Positions 36,057-44,356 of a DNA stretch of 64,000 nt are shown piece by piece. Positions within the stretch are counted from its first letter, which is position 1; each line of letters opens with the position of its first letter. The notes beneath the pieces are model-generated. The model worked only from the letters and a program-made list of their open reading frames with translations, had not been told where the DNA came from and ran no database searches. The position numbers were made by a program, and so were the translations under genes. Source of the DNA: Rhizobium sp. P38BS-XIX (GTDB lineage Bacteria > Pseudomonadota > Alphaproteobacteria > Rhizobiales > Rhizobiaceae); contig NZ_JABAIJ010000006.1 in NCBI RefSeq assembly GCF_012641435.1, forward strand, positions 248,001 to 312,000, read 5' to 3'.

Positions 36057-36151
36057 ACGGTGAAGTTAAGCCGCGGTATTTGGTTGTCGAGTGCGGCAAC
36101 CGCGGAATTGTCCCCTCTCTGCGCCTGCGGGAGAGAGTCGCCGGCTTAAAC

Positions 36152-36178
36152 AAAAAAGGCCGGGCAAGATGCCCGGCC
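36152..36178 (-). terminator. Intrinsic terminator of the ABC importer operon
   Basis: On the minus strand GGCCGGGC (36178-36171) and GCCCGGCC (36165-36158) form a perfect 8-bp GC-rich stem with a 5-base loop, followed by six T residues (36157-36152). This is a textbook rho-independent terminator 32 bases past the permease stop. On the plus strand, as the kinase gene reads into it, it lacks a downstream T-run. Confidence 0.85.
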
Positions 36179-36209
36179 CCTGGCCTTGGGAGGTACCAGA
36201 AAGAAACGC

Positions 36210-37091
36210 TTAGTGCGTGTCGAGGCTCTGCTGCGGACGCCAGCGGGTGATGCGGTTTTCGATGAGCGTCATCACATATTCGGCACCGAGCGTGACGACC
36301 ATCACGAGGATGATCGCGGCATAGAGGCCGGCCGCGTCATAGGTGCCCTTGGCGATCGAGATCAGGTAGCCGATACCGGCCAGCGATCCGACGAATTCGC
36401 CAACGATGGCGCCGATGATGGCGAAGGAGAAGGAGATGTGCAGGCTTGCAAAAATCCAGCTCATTGCCGACGGCAGGATAACGTTGCGGGTCACCTGCCA
36501 GTTGGAGGCGCCGAGGATGCGGGCATTGGCGATCATATTGCGGTCGGCTTCGCGAACGCCCTGGAAGGCATTGGCGAATACGACGAAGAACACCATGATG
36601 AAAGCCAGCGCCACCTTCGACGGCAGGCCGAGGCCCATGATCATCACGAAGATCGGCGCCAATACGACGCGAGGGATCGAGTTGATCGCCTTGATGTAGA
36701 TCGACAGGATATCGGAAGCGAGCTTGTTGCGGCCAAGGGCGACGCCGACGAGAACGCCGGTCACCGAACCGATGATGAAGCCGATCAGCGCTTCTTCCAT
36801 GGTAACGCCGAGGTGGTACCAGAGCGAACCGCTTTCCGTGCCGTCGACAATCCATTCCCATAGGCGCAAGGCGATACCGTACGGGCTCGAATAGAAGAAC
36901 GGGTCGATCCAGTGCAGGTCCGAGGCGAGCTGCCAGAGGCCGATGATGCCGAGCAGAATGCCGATCTGCCAGGCCACCACGACGTATTTGCGGCGAGCGA
37001 GCGCCTTCAGCGCTGCGGCTTCGATTTCCGCATCCGAGGTGCCGGCGCGGAAGATCGGGGCATTGCCTGCTTCGAGAGCTGTGTTTGCCAT
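36210..37091 (-). CDS. ABC transporter permease, NitT/TauT (SsuC-like)
   Basis: A 293-residue inner-membrane permease with about six helices and the cytoplasmic coupling (EAA) motif at GASNWQVTRNVILPSAM. The N-terminal 35 residues are polar and cytosolic. It belongs to the SsuC/TauC/NrtB group that imports sulfonates, nitrate, taurine or thiamine-precursor pyrimidines. ATG 37091 is chosen over a TTG at 37097 because AAGGAGG lies 8 bases upstream. It is the last gene of the importer operon. Confidence 0.9.
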   Translation of the reverse strand: MANTALEAGNAPIFRAGTSDAEIEAAALKALARRKYVVVAWQIGILLGIIGLWQLASDLHWIDPFFYSSPYGIALRLWEWIVDGTESGSLWYHLGVTMEEALIGFIIGSVTGVLVGVALGRNKLASDILSIYIKAINSIPRVVLAPIFVMIMGLGLPSKVALAFIMVFFVVFANAFQGVREADRNMIANARILGASNWQVTRNVILPSAMSWIFASLHISFSFAIIGAIVGEFVGSLAGIGYLISIAKGTYDAAGLYAAIILVMVVTLGAEYVMTLIENRITRWRPQQSLDTH

Positions 37092-37103
37092 GATCAATCC
37101 TCC

Positions 37104-37922
37104 TTATGCCGCTTCGGCGGCACGGCGATAGCTGGTTTCGACCTCTTCACGCAGGTCGTCCCAGATCGTCTTGCAATAATCGATGAAGTTCTGCTCGTAG
37201 CGGATCTCCGAGACGACGCGCGGGCGCGGCAGGTCGATCGTGTAGACCGATTTCACCGTTGCCGGGCCGGCCGTCAGCACATAGACCTTGTCGGCAAGCG
37301 CGACGGCTTCTTCGAGATCGTGCGTCACGAAGACGACCGATGCCTGGCGCTCGGCCCAGAGCTTCAGGAGCTCTTCATGCATGACCGTGCGGGTCTGCAC
37401 GTCGAGCGCCGAGAAAGGCTCGTCCATCAAGAGGATTTCCGGCTCGTTGATGAAGGTCTGTGCCAGCGAAACGCGCTTGCGCATGCCGCCCGAGAGCTGA
37501 TGCGGATAGTGATGCAGAAACTTCGAAAGGCCGACGCGGGCGAGCCAGTCCTTGGCCATCTTTTCGGCCTCGGACTTCGACTTGCCACGAAACAGCGGGC
37601 CGGCCATGACGTTGTCGATGACGTTCTTCCACGGAAAGAGTGCATCCGTCTGGAAGGCGAAGCCGACGCGCGGATCGATGCCATTGACCGGACCGCCCAT
37701 CAGGCGAACTTCGCCGGCGCTCGGCTTAGCAAGGCCGGTGACGAGATTGAGCGTCGTCGACTTGCCGCAGCCCGTCGGTCCGACGACGGCAACGAACTCG
37801 CCGCGTTCGACGGTCATGTTGAAATCGCGCAGTGCGGTCAGCGACTTTCCGGTCGGCGAGACGAAACGGCGGCTGACATTGATGAGCTCGATCGCCGGGG
37901 TACGGCGTTCATCCTGTTGCAT
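37104..37922 (-). CDS. ABC transporter ATP-binding protein, NitT/TauT
   Basis: A 272-residue ATPase: Walker A GPTGCGKST, Q-loop AFQTDALFPW, signature LSGGMRKR, Walker B ILLMDEPFSALD and H-loop VTHDLEEA are all intact. It energises the importer formed with the permease just downstream (12 bases) and the substrate-binding protein upstream. Start ATG 37922 follows AGGATCAGCACC; the longer frame to 37958 has no ribosome site. Confidence 0.92.
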   Translation of the reverse strand: MQQDERRTPAIELINVSRRFVSPTGKSLTALRDFNMTVERGEFVAVVGPTGCGKSTTLNLVTGLAKPSAGEVRLMGGPVNGIDPRVGFAFQTDALFPWKNVIDNVMAGPLFRGKSKSEAEKMAKDWLARVGLSKFLHHYPHQLSGGMRKRVSLAQTFINEPEILLMDEPFSALDVQTRTVMHEELLKLWAERQASVVFVTHDLEEAVALADKVYVLTAGPATVKSVYTIDLPRPRVVSEIRYEQNFIDYCKTIWDDLREEVETSYRRAAEAA

Positions 37923-38026
37923 GGTGCTGATCCTGACGCGTGCCTTCAGGGCGTGCACGCAAAGCCCGATGAACTGCCGCTTCCGGAACCCGTCTGAAAA
38001 CTGGCCGGAAGCGGCGTTATGACTGC

Positions 38027-39040
38027 TTACTTGACGTTCTTGACGAATTCCGTCGTGTAGGTCTTGGACAGGTCGATCGTCTTGCCCTTCACGTTCTTGG
38101 AGAACTGCGAGAGCACGGCGAGAACCGTCTTCGGACCGTCTTCCGGCATCACGCCGTCAGCCGTGAACATTTCCTTGCCGGCGTCGAGAGCCTTGATGTA
38201 GCCGTCCTTGTCGCCGACGTAGAAGTCCTTCGGCATCTTGTCGGCAATTTCAGCGGCGGAATGCGTGTTGATGAAACGCAGAGTCTTCACGAAAGCGTTC
38301 GCAAGCTTCTGCACGTCTTCCTTATGAGCGTCGACCCATGCGGCATCCATGTAGAGCGATGCGGCCGGATAGGTACCGCCGAGTGCTTCCTCGGTGCCCT
38401 TCAGCGTACGCAGATCGACGAGGATCTTGGCTTCGCCTGTTTTGAGCAGGCGCGAAATCGTCGGTTCGGTGGTCATGCCGACCTGGATGGCGTCCTGTTG
38501 CATGGCGGCGATGAAAGTCTGGCCGGCGCCGACCGGAACGGGCGTGATGTCCGCAGCGGAAAGGCCAGCCTTCGACGCCATGTAGAGCGTCAGGAAGTTT
38601 GTGGACGAACCGAGGCCGGTGACGCCGGCGCGCTTGCCCTTGAGGTCGGCGAAGGACTTGATGTCAGGATACTTCGACGAAACCAGCTCGACTTCGCCCG
38701 GTGCCTGGCTGAACTGCACGACGGACTTGATGAACTTGCCCTTGGCTTGCAGGTCGACGCAGTGATCGTAGAAGCCGACAACGCCCTGAACGGCGCCAGC
38801 GAGCAGCTGGTTTTCAGCGTCGACACCGGCGGATTCGTTGAGAAGCTCGACGTCGAGGCCTTCATCCTTGAAGTAGCCGAGGGATTCGGCGAGCTTGGCC
38901 GGCAGATAGATCTGTTTTTCGTAGCCGCCCACCATGATGGAAATCTTGTCGGCCGCATTGGCGGCCGTGGCTGCAAAGGAAGCAGCAGTCATGACGAGGG
39001 AAAGGGCTACGGTATGAAAAAAGGTGCGCGATGGACGCAT
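38027..39040 (-). CDS. ABC substrate-binding protein, NMT1/SsuA-like
   Basis: A 337-residue periplasmic protein: a signal peptide (positively charged start MRPSR, hydrophobic VALSLVMTAASFAA, cleavage after ANA near residue 30) and then an NMT1/THI5-type binding fold. GYEKQIYLPAKLAESLGYFKDEGL, the GLGSSTNF phosphate-loop-like turn and the second-lobe QQDAIQVGMTTEPTIS are visible. The group binds nitrate, sulfonates, aromatic acids or pyrimidines; the ligand here is unknown. AGGAGGAG precedes ATG 39040. It is the first and probably most strongly expressed gene of the operon. Confidence 0.88.
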   Translation of the reverse strand: MRPSRTFFHTVALSLVMTAASFAATAANAADKISIMVGGYEKQIYLPAKLAESLGYFKDEGLDVELLNESAGVDAENQLLAGAVQGVVGFYDHCVDLQAKGKFIKSVVQFSQAPGEVELVSSKYPDIKSFADLKGKRAGVTGLGSSTNFLTLYMASKAGLSAADITPVPVGAGQTFIAAMQQDAIQVGMTTEPTISRLLKTGEAKILVDLRTLKGTEEALGGTYPAASLYMDAAWVDAHKEDVQKLANAFVKTLRFINTHSAAEIADKMPKDFYVGDKDGYIKALDAGKEMFTADGVMPEDGPKTVLAVLSQFSKNVKGKTIDLSKTYTTEFVKNVK

Positions 39041-39298
39041 CAATGTCTCCTCCTGTTTTAATTCTTGCGCCACACGACGCTTTGGAAAGGCGCTTCCTCC
39101 ACGAAGCTCAGCAAACCTAGCGCGGGCAACCTTTCAGTCAGCTTTCAGCGCAAAATCTCAAAGCAAGACGGCGCAATTTTATTTGGCCGCCGGGTATGCG
39201 GGTGTTGAACGACGCCAGATCATGACGGACTCCGCCGGTCTTTGTATTTCCGGCACGGCGCCTATCTATATTGAACGATAACCGTTGGGGGACGATCG

Positions 39299-39607
39299 AT
39301 GAGAACCGCAGCCATTGCATTGATTGTGATGACGACCCTGAGCGCCGCACCGGCCTCTGCCATATCGCGCTACCAGTCGCTGGGGAAGGACTGCGCGGCC
39401 GTCCAGCAGGTGATCGCCGGCGAACGCGCCGTCATTTTGCGCTACCCCTCGCGGGATGGCCGCATCGTACTTTATGACCGCTATGTTTCCGACAGCGATC
39501 AGTGCGGCATATCCGGCTATGCGGCGCGCACCTATGTGCCGACGCGCGACAACCCATTGTGCCCGGTTTACAATTGCAAACCGTCCTCGGTCTTCAATCC
39601 CCATTGA
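39299..39607 (+). CDS. Small secreted protein, unknown function
   Basis: A 102-residue protein with a clear signal peptide (MRTAAIALIVMTTLSAAPASA, cleavage near residue 21). The mature part is about 80 residues with four Cys (CAA, QCG, LCP, NCK contexts), probably two disulfides, and strand-like stretches AVILRYPSRDGRIVLYDRYV. GGGGGAC lies 4-5 bases before the start. I do not recognise a named family; it resembles small periplasmic proteins common in rhizobia. It stands alone between the ABC operon and the PraR gene. Confidence 0.7.
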   Translation: MRTAAIALIVMTTLSAAPASAISRYQSLGKDCAAVQQVIAGERAVILRYPSRDGRIVLYDRYVSDSDQCGISGYAARTYVPTRDNPLCPVYNCKPSSVFNPH

Positions 39608-39796
39608 CGTGAATCGTCTTTTCTGCCGTTTATTGGCCAACGGGATGACAAAACATAACGCAAAAAAGACTTTTGGTTGAATTTCACTCTTATTTCACAC
39701 ACATTGTGCGGGCAGATTGACCGCGTGTCTCTTACCACAGAGTTCATGGGTAAGACGGCATCCACTGGGGGCCCCTACTAATAAGGAGATTGCGCA

Positions 39797-40255
39797 GTGA
39801 GTGCAAAAGTACCGAATCCGATTGATGCCTATGTCGGTTCACGCGTGCGCACGCGGCGGCTCATGCTCGGCATGAGCCAGGAACGTCTTGCCGAACAGAT
39901 CGGCGTGACGTTTCAACAGGTTCAGAAATACGAGAAGGGCACCAATCGTATTGGTGCAAGCCGGCTTCAGGCCATTGCCAGCGTGCTGGCAGTGCAGGTC
40001 GCCTTCTTCTTCCAGCAGGACAATTCGCAGCCGCTTAATACCGATGGCTTGGGTGCGATCAATGGTCTTGAGGATCTGTCGGAATTCCTGACGTCCAAGG
40101 AAGGTCTGAACCTCAACAAGGCGTTCATGAAAATCAATGACCCGAGCATACGCCAGTCCGTGCTGACGTTGATCAAGTCGTTGGCAAACGCTTCCGAACC
40201 GGTCGCAGGCCATGTGCCGCGCGCGGCGGATGCAGCGATAGGCCTTCGCAACTGA
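39797..40255 (+). CDS. praR: Xre/HipB family regulator, PraR-like
   Basis: A 152-residue regulator. The helix-turn-helix spans about 14-66 (RVRTRRLMLGMSQERLAEQI, then VTFQQVQKYEKGTNRIGASRL), and the C-terminal half includes DLSEFLTSKEGLNLNKAFMKI. This is the layout of PraR of Azorhizobium and Rhizobium leguminosarum, which controls biofilm formation and symbiotic behaviour. The start is GTG 39797 with AAGGAG seven to eight bases upstream. The leader contains a small hairpin, TCTTACC (39730-39736) with GGTAAGA (39749-39755), of unknown significance. Confidence 0.82.
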   Translation: MSAKVPNPIDAYVGSRVRTRRLMLGMSQERLAEQIGVTFQQVQKYEKGTNRIGASRLQAIASVLAVQVAFFFQQDNSQPLNTDGLGAINGLEDLSEFLTSKEGLNLNKAFMKINDPSIRQSVLTLIKSLANASEPVAGHVPRAADAAIGLRN

Positions 40256-40295
40256 CGTTTAGCCTGCCGTATCAATAAGGGTCGAGGCGCGCACT

Positions 40296-40379
40296 ATGGT
40301 GGAATGTGCTGCCTCGATACTGCCGGGAACCAGCCTGCAAACCGTCTCTGGCCGACAGCCGGCCGGCTTTCTCTCATGA
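40296..40379 (+). CDS. Tiny reading frame upstream of YcaO (27 codons)
   Basis: A 27-codon frame preceded by GAGG nine bases before its ATG. The product begins MVECAASILPG and ends AGFLS, with one Cys and several Ser/Thr, residues that YcaO enzymes can convert to azolines. Its stop overlaps the ATG of a second tiny frame (ATGA). It could be a precursor peptide, a leader peptide coupling translation to YcaO, or chance. No homologue is recognised and this should be read as a candidate only. Confidence 0.2.
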   Translation: MVECAASILPGTSLQTVSGRQPAGFLS

Positions 40380-40453
40380 GCATCGTGGATGGCAGATACA
40401 AAGCTGCCGTTCGATCTGATGTTGATCAATATTCAGCTTTCCGATGGCGATAA
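40376..40453 (+). CDS. Second tiny reading frame, coupled to YcaO (25 codons)
   Basis: A 25-codon frame starting in the stop of the preceding tiny frame and ending in TAATG, where ATG 40453 is one of two possible YcaO starts. The product is MSIVDGRYKAAVRSDVDQYS plus five more residues. The overlap chain suggests translational coupling, since YcaO itself has no convincing ribosome site. It may equally be chance. Confidence 0.18.
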   Translation: MSIVDGRYKAAVRSDVDQYSAFRWR

Positions 40454-41709
40454 TGGTTGCGGATCGTTCCCTTGCCGAATTTTTCGCCAGCCAATCGGAC
40501 CAGACGGCATCTGAGATTGCCGCATCACTCTATTCGGATCGTGCCTGCCCGGCAGAGGAAACCCTTCGCCGCATTGAGCCGCATCTCCCCACCCACGGCA
40601 TTACCCGTCTTGCTCGCCTGACTGATCTTGATCGGCTAGGCATTCCCGTGTGGCAGGCGGTCAGCCCGAACGCACGATCGATCGTCATTCACAACGGCAA
40701 GGGCATTGCGGATATCGATGCAAAAGTTTCAGCCGCCATGGAGGCGCTGGAGCGGGCCACCGCCGGCATGCCGGCTCTTGACGACCTGACAAGCAACCGG
40801 GCACGCCTGATCGCCGACGGGCATCGGGTCGATGCGCTGCCGGCGCTCATAGCCGCGGGCCAGGCCGATATCGCTGATGACGAGAATATTGACTGGGTCG
40901 AAACCCACGACCTCATCGCCGGTCACGCCGTATGGGTGCCGCTGGACGCGGTCAAGCTCGATCGCACCGTCAGCAATCCGCGCTTCTGGCAATCATCGGA
41001 CGGGCTCGCCTCCGGCAACACTGTCATCGAGGCCACGCTGCATGGCCTGCTGGAACGCATCGAACGCGATGCGACCGTGCTTTGGAATGTTTCATCGCTG
41101 AAGCAGCGAATGGAAACATGTCTGGATCCCGCGTCATTCGATGATCCGATCGTAACCGAGTTGATGGCGAGGATCGAGAATGCCGGCCTGATGTTGCGCC
41201 TGTTCGACATTACCAGCGATATTGATGTTCCGGTTGTGCTGGCCCTGCTCGGTCCAGCCGACATAGGCACCACGAGCCGCTCCTATCGCTATTTCGATGT
41301 CACGCTCGGATGCGGCGCGCATCCCTCGCCACTCCGGGCTGCCATCCGCGCCATTACGGAAGCGGCGCAATCGAGGCTGACCTTCATCAGCGGCGGCCGT
41401 GACGACATCGATCCCAAAAGTTTCCTGCAGGAATTGCCGAGGGATGTCGGAGCCTGTTTCCAAGCGCACCCCAAACGGACAGTCACGCCACGCGCCGCCT
41501 TGCCGTCGGGCGCCGAGGCGCTGCTGCAACTGACAATCGACAGGTTGAAATCCGCGGGCATCGGCTCGGCGATGGCGCTCCGGCTCTCATCCGGCTCGCT
41601 GCCGTTTGCCGTTGCCAAGATCCTCGTGCCACAACTCGAAAATCCGGATGGAAGTCGCAAGCGCCCCCTTGGCCACCGGGCCATTTCCCGGTCATTGCAG
41701 CTGATTTGA
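40444..41709 (+). CDS. YcaO-like cyclodehydratase family protein
   Basis: A 421-residue YcaO-domain protein. The ATP-site elements are present: SAAMEALERATAG (about 98-110), EATLHGLLERIERDA (about 198-212) and ITEAAQSRLTFISGGRDD (about 309-326). YcaO enzymes activate peptide amide bonds with ATP to make azolines, thioamides or amidines in RiPPs, and TfuA-partnered forms make thioamides. No tfuA gene, dehydrogenase, protease or obvious precursor gene is adjacent, and the usual Pro-rich C-terminus of azoline synthases is absent (it ends HRAISRSLQLI). Start is ATG 40444 or 40453. Function here is open. Confidence 0.85.
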   Translation: MAIMVADRSLAEFFASQSDQTASEIAASLYSDRACPAEETLRRIEPHLPTHGITRLARLTDLDRLGIPVWQAVSPNARSIVIHNGKGIADIDAKVSAAMEALERATAGMPALDDLTSNRARLIADGHRVDALPALIAAGQADIADDENIDWVETHDLIAGHAVWVPLDAVKLDRTVSNPRFWQSSDGLASGNTVIEATLHGLLERIERDATVLWNVSSLKQRMETCLDPASFDDPIVTELMARIENAGLMLRLFDITSDIDVPVVLALLGPADIGTTSRSYRYFDVTLGCGAHPSPLRAAIRAITEAAQSRLTFISGGRDDIDPKSFLQELPRDVGACFQAHPKRTVTPRAALPSGAEALLQLTIDRLKSAGIGSAMALRLSSGSLPFAVAKILVPQLENPDGSRKRPLGHRAISRSLQLI

Positions 41710-41932
41710 TCAGCAAAAAGAAAATGTAGCAGGCGAAAACACAGCCTCGCCCAACGTTTCCGGAATGCCGATTTCACCTCCCTCAAATTGCAATCATAGA
41801 TGTGCGTCACAATCAAACCTCGTGTCACGCTTTGTGTCACGCGCCAAGCGTTGAAACATCCTGTAGGATTTACTCATGTTTTCGGCTGGACACGGCTCGT
41901 CTGGCCAAAGCGAGGGCAACAGAGGGTATAAA

Positions 41933-42175
41933 ATGACGGCAGTACTTCCGATGGGAGCAGCAAACCAGGATTCGGATTCGCTCAAGGAACTGGCATCGAT
42001 CGCTCGACTCATCACCTATGCGCGCCAGAGCGCAAAAAATCTCAACGCGGAATTCCCCGTATGGTGCCTGGATCTGGCGCTCGGGGCAGTCCTGCAGGAA
42101 ATGTACGCAAACGGCCTGCAGGCACCTTTGTTCGAAGAGGGCGCGGACACGCCGAACATGGCCGTTGCGCACTGA
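41933..42175 (+). CDS. Small acidic protein, unknown function
   Basis: An 80-residue protein beginning MTAVLPMGAANQDSDS, with a central amphipathic part ELASIARLITYARQSAKNLN and FPVWCLDLALGAVLQEMYAN. No signal peptide or known domain. ATG 41933 is preferred to 41876; GAGGG lies about 18 bases upstream, so the ribosome site is not ideal. It is followed by a strong terminator, which supports its being a real transcription unit. I do not recognise the family. Confidence 0.55.
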   Translation: MTAVLPMGAANQDSDSLKELASIARLITYARQSAKNLNAEFPVWCLDLALGAVLQEMYANGLQAPLFEEGADTPNMAVAH

Positions 42176-42209
42176 ACTTTAAAAGCGGGGCTCGGGCGGG
42201 AGCCTGCAA

Positions 42210-42252
42210 AATGCCGGCAGGGTGTAACGGCCCTGCCGGCATTATTTTTTTT
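42210..42252 (+). terminator. Strong intrinsic terminator
   Basis: AATGCCGGCAGGG (42210-42222) pairs perfectly with CCCTGCCGGCATT (42231-42243) around an 8-base loop, followed on the plus strand by A and eight T residues (42245-42252). It ends the small-protein transcript. The stop codon of the convergent TetR gene (42244-42242) lies in the right arm, so the hairpin probably also ends that transcript. Confidence 0.88.
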
Positions 42253-42949
42253 GAATACCGGGACCAGGCTGGCAGACCTTGCGCGGTTGCACGCCGGCGA
42301 CGAAGATCGCAATGCATTGGCGCAGATGCCGCAGGCGTGTCTCACGATCGGGCCAGTCGTGCGGATGGCCCGGCTTCGAAATCATGGCCCCGAAAATCAT
42401 CGTCATCAGCATGCGCGCGGCGCTGGCCAGATCCGCGATTTCGATCAGGCCCCGTTGCTGCTGCAGGCTCAGCCAATCGGCAAGCATGTTCTGCGATTGC
42501 TTGGCGCCATAGGTATGCACCAGTGTCGCGACTTCCGGATACTGCTGTGATTCGCTGATCGCGAGGTGAATGAAAGCTTCGCGCTCACGCTCCTGCTCTT
42601 CATCCATATCGATCATAAAAATGTGTTCGAGCGCCTCGTCGAGGGGCAGATCTTCCCCCGGAGGTCGCGGAAGCGCCAGCATGGACGCCCGATGCTCGGC
42701 AATGATCGCCATGAACAGATCGGTCTTGCCGGGAAACAATCGATAAAGAGTTTGCTTCGAAATGCGGCATCTGGCGGCGACCAGATCCATGGTTGTGCCG
42801 CCATATCCCAATTCATAGAATGTCGCGCGCGCCTCACTGACGATCTCCGCTCGGCGATCATCATCGTTTAAGATCTTAGGACGACCACGCGGGCGACGGG
42901 CAACAGCCGCATCCACCGCGCCTCCCCTGTCCTTTACTCGCACTTCCAT
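42242..42949 (-). CDS. TetR/AcrR family regulator of RND pump
   Basis: A 235-residue AcrR-type repressor. A basic N-terminal extension (RRPRGRPKIL, an AT-hook-like stretch) precedes the helix-turn-helix (EARATFYELGYGGTTMDLVA then CRISKQTLYRLFPGKTDLF). The C-terminal domain is of the TetR_C_7/AefR-like kind. ATG 42949 is the family-like start; the frame runs far upstream but enters the divergent gene. It is divergent from the AcrA-like gene, with an inverted repeat between them that is its likely operator. Confidence 0.85.
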   Translation of the reverse strand: MEVRVKDRGGAVDAAVARRPRGRPKILNDDDRRAEIVSEARATFYELGYGGTTMDLVAARCRISKQTLYRLFPGKTDLFMAIIAEHRASMLALPRPPGEDLPLDEALEHIFMIDMDEEQEREREAFIHLAISESQQYPEVATLVHTYGAKQSQNMLADWLSLQQQRGLIEIADLASAARMLMTMIFGAMISKPGHPHDWPDRETRLRHLRQCIAIFVAGVQPRKVCQPGPGIQKK

Positions 42950-42973
42950 CCTGACCCCAACAGTCGAATGCGA

Positions 42974-43017
42974 TTGACATTTGAAGCAATACAAATATTT
43001 TCCGTACGACCTCGTAC
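42974..43017 (+). promoter_or_regulatory. Promoter and inverted repeat upstream of AcrA-like gene
   Basis: TTGACA (42974-42979), a 16-bp spacer and TATTTT (42996-43001) form a plausible promoter. Immediately after it lies GTACG-ACCT-CGTAC (43004-43017), a 5-bp inverted repeat with 4-base spacer, where a bound TetR protein would block transcription. The divergent AcrR-like gene starts 25 bases to the left. Confidence 0.5.
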
Positions 43018-43045
43018 TATAAATAAGGCAACAGGAAATAGCAAC

Positions 43046-44347
43046 GTGCGAAAGCTTGCCTCTCCCACCTCCGCATCCGCCTGTCTCACGGCGTCCACAA
43101 GCCGTTTGGCCAGCCGCACCACATTGATGGTCGCAGGCATCGCCGCGACGATATTGCTTGCTGGCTGCAATGAGCAGAAGTCCGCACAGGCCAACGCGCC
43201 TGCCGTCAAGATTGAAGTAAGCGCGACGGCGCTGCATCCGCAGTCAGTCGCCATCACGGCCGAGCTGCCGGGCCGCACCAGCGCCTATCTGGTCGCCGAA
43301 GTGCGCCCGCAGGTCGGCGGCATCATTCGCAACCGCAATTTCAAGGAAGGCAGCGAGGTCAAGGCGGGCGACGTTCTCTATGAGATCGACCCGGCTTCCT
43401 ATCAGGCTTCCTATGACAGCGCCGCCGCCGCTTTGCAAAAAGCGCAAGGTGCCTTGCCCAGCGCTCAATCGAAGGTCGATCGCTATAAGAGCCTGACGGC
43501 GCAGGACGCAGTCAGCAAGCAGAATCTGGACGATGCGATTTCCACGCTTGCCCAGGCGAACGCCGATGTAGCGTCGGCCAAAGCTGCGCTCGAAACGGCG
43601 CGCATCAATCTCGACTACACCAAGATGCGTGCGCCGATCGGTGGACGCGTCGATGCTTCCGCCGTAACCGTCGGCGCGCTCGTCACCGCCGACCAGACGA
43701 CCGCGCTGACGACCATCCGCCAGCTCGATCCGATCAATGTCGATGTCACGCAGTCGAGCACCAACCTGCTTGAGTTCCGCCGCGCCGTCGCCGAGGGCCG
43801 GCTGAAGACCAGCGGCGATAACGTCTCCGTGCATCTGACGCTCGAAGACGGCACCCAGTACAAGGAAACGGGCAAGCTCGAATTTGCCGAGGCGTCCGTG
43901 GCGGAAACCGTCGGCACGATCACCGTGCGCGCCGTCTTCCCCAATCCCGATCGCATCCTGCTGCCCGGCATGTATGTTCGTGCGACGATCCAGGAAGGCA
44001 TTGCCGAAAACAGCTTCCTGGTGCCGCAGCGCGCCGTCACACGCAATACGAAGGGCGAGCCCATCGCCATGTTCGTGACCGCCGACGGCAAAGTGCAGCA
44101 GCGGGTGCTGAAGATCCAGCGCAGCATCGGCAACAGCTGGCTCGTCAATGAAGGCATTGCCGATGGCGATCGCGTCATCGTCGAGGGCGTTCAGCGCGTG
44201 CGTGACGGCCAGGAAGTGACCGTTTCGCCAGTGACCATCGATGACGCCACCGGTGAACTGAAGCAGGCCGCCGCCGACACCAAGCCGACACAGCAGGCAG
44301 AACTGGAAAAAGCCGATACCAAGGCCGCCTCCGGCGCCCAGAAGTGA
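43046..44347 (+). CDS. RND efflux periplasmic adaptor (AcrA/SmeA-like lipoprotein)
   Basis: A 433-residue membrane fusion protein. The export signal ends in the lipobox LLAGC (Cys41), so it is a lipid-anchored adaptor. The lipoyl half-motifs (VAEVRPQVGGIIRNRNFKEG and KMRAPIGGRVDAS) flank a coiled-coil hairpin (about 118-200), and the beta-barrel region has GMYVRATIQEG. GTG 43046 is the best start, with AGGAAA eight bases upstream; an ATG at 42968 would add a non-signal extension. The C-terminal tail is rich in Ala, Lys, Thr and Gln. It operates with the RND pump in the next gene, 9 bases downstream; no outer-membrane channel gene accompanies them. Confidence 0.88.
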   Translation: MRKLASPTSASACLTASTSRLASRTTLMVAGIAATILLAGCNEQKSAQANAPAVKIEVSATALHPQSVAITAELPGRTSAYLVAEVRPQVGGIIRNRNFKEGSEVKAGDVLYEIDPASYQASYDSAAAALQKAQGALPSAQSKVDRYKSLTAQDAVSKQNLDDAISTLAQANADVASAKAALETARINLDYTKMRAPIGGRVDASAVTVGALVTADQTTALTTIRQLDPINVDVTQSSTNLLEFRRAVAEGRLKTSGDNVSVHLTLEDGTQYKETGKLEFAEASVAETVGTITVRAVFPNPDRILLPGMYVRATIQEGIAENSFLVPQRAVTRNTKGEPIAMFVTADGKVQQRVLKIQRSIGNSWLVNEGIADGDRVIVEGVQRVRDGQEVTVSPVTIDDATGELKQAAADTKPTQQAELEKADTKAASGAQK

Positions 44348-44356
44348 GGTTAGACG

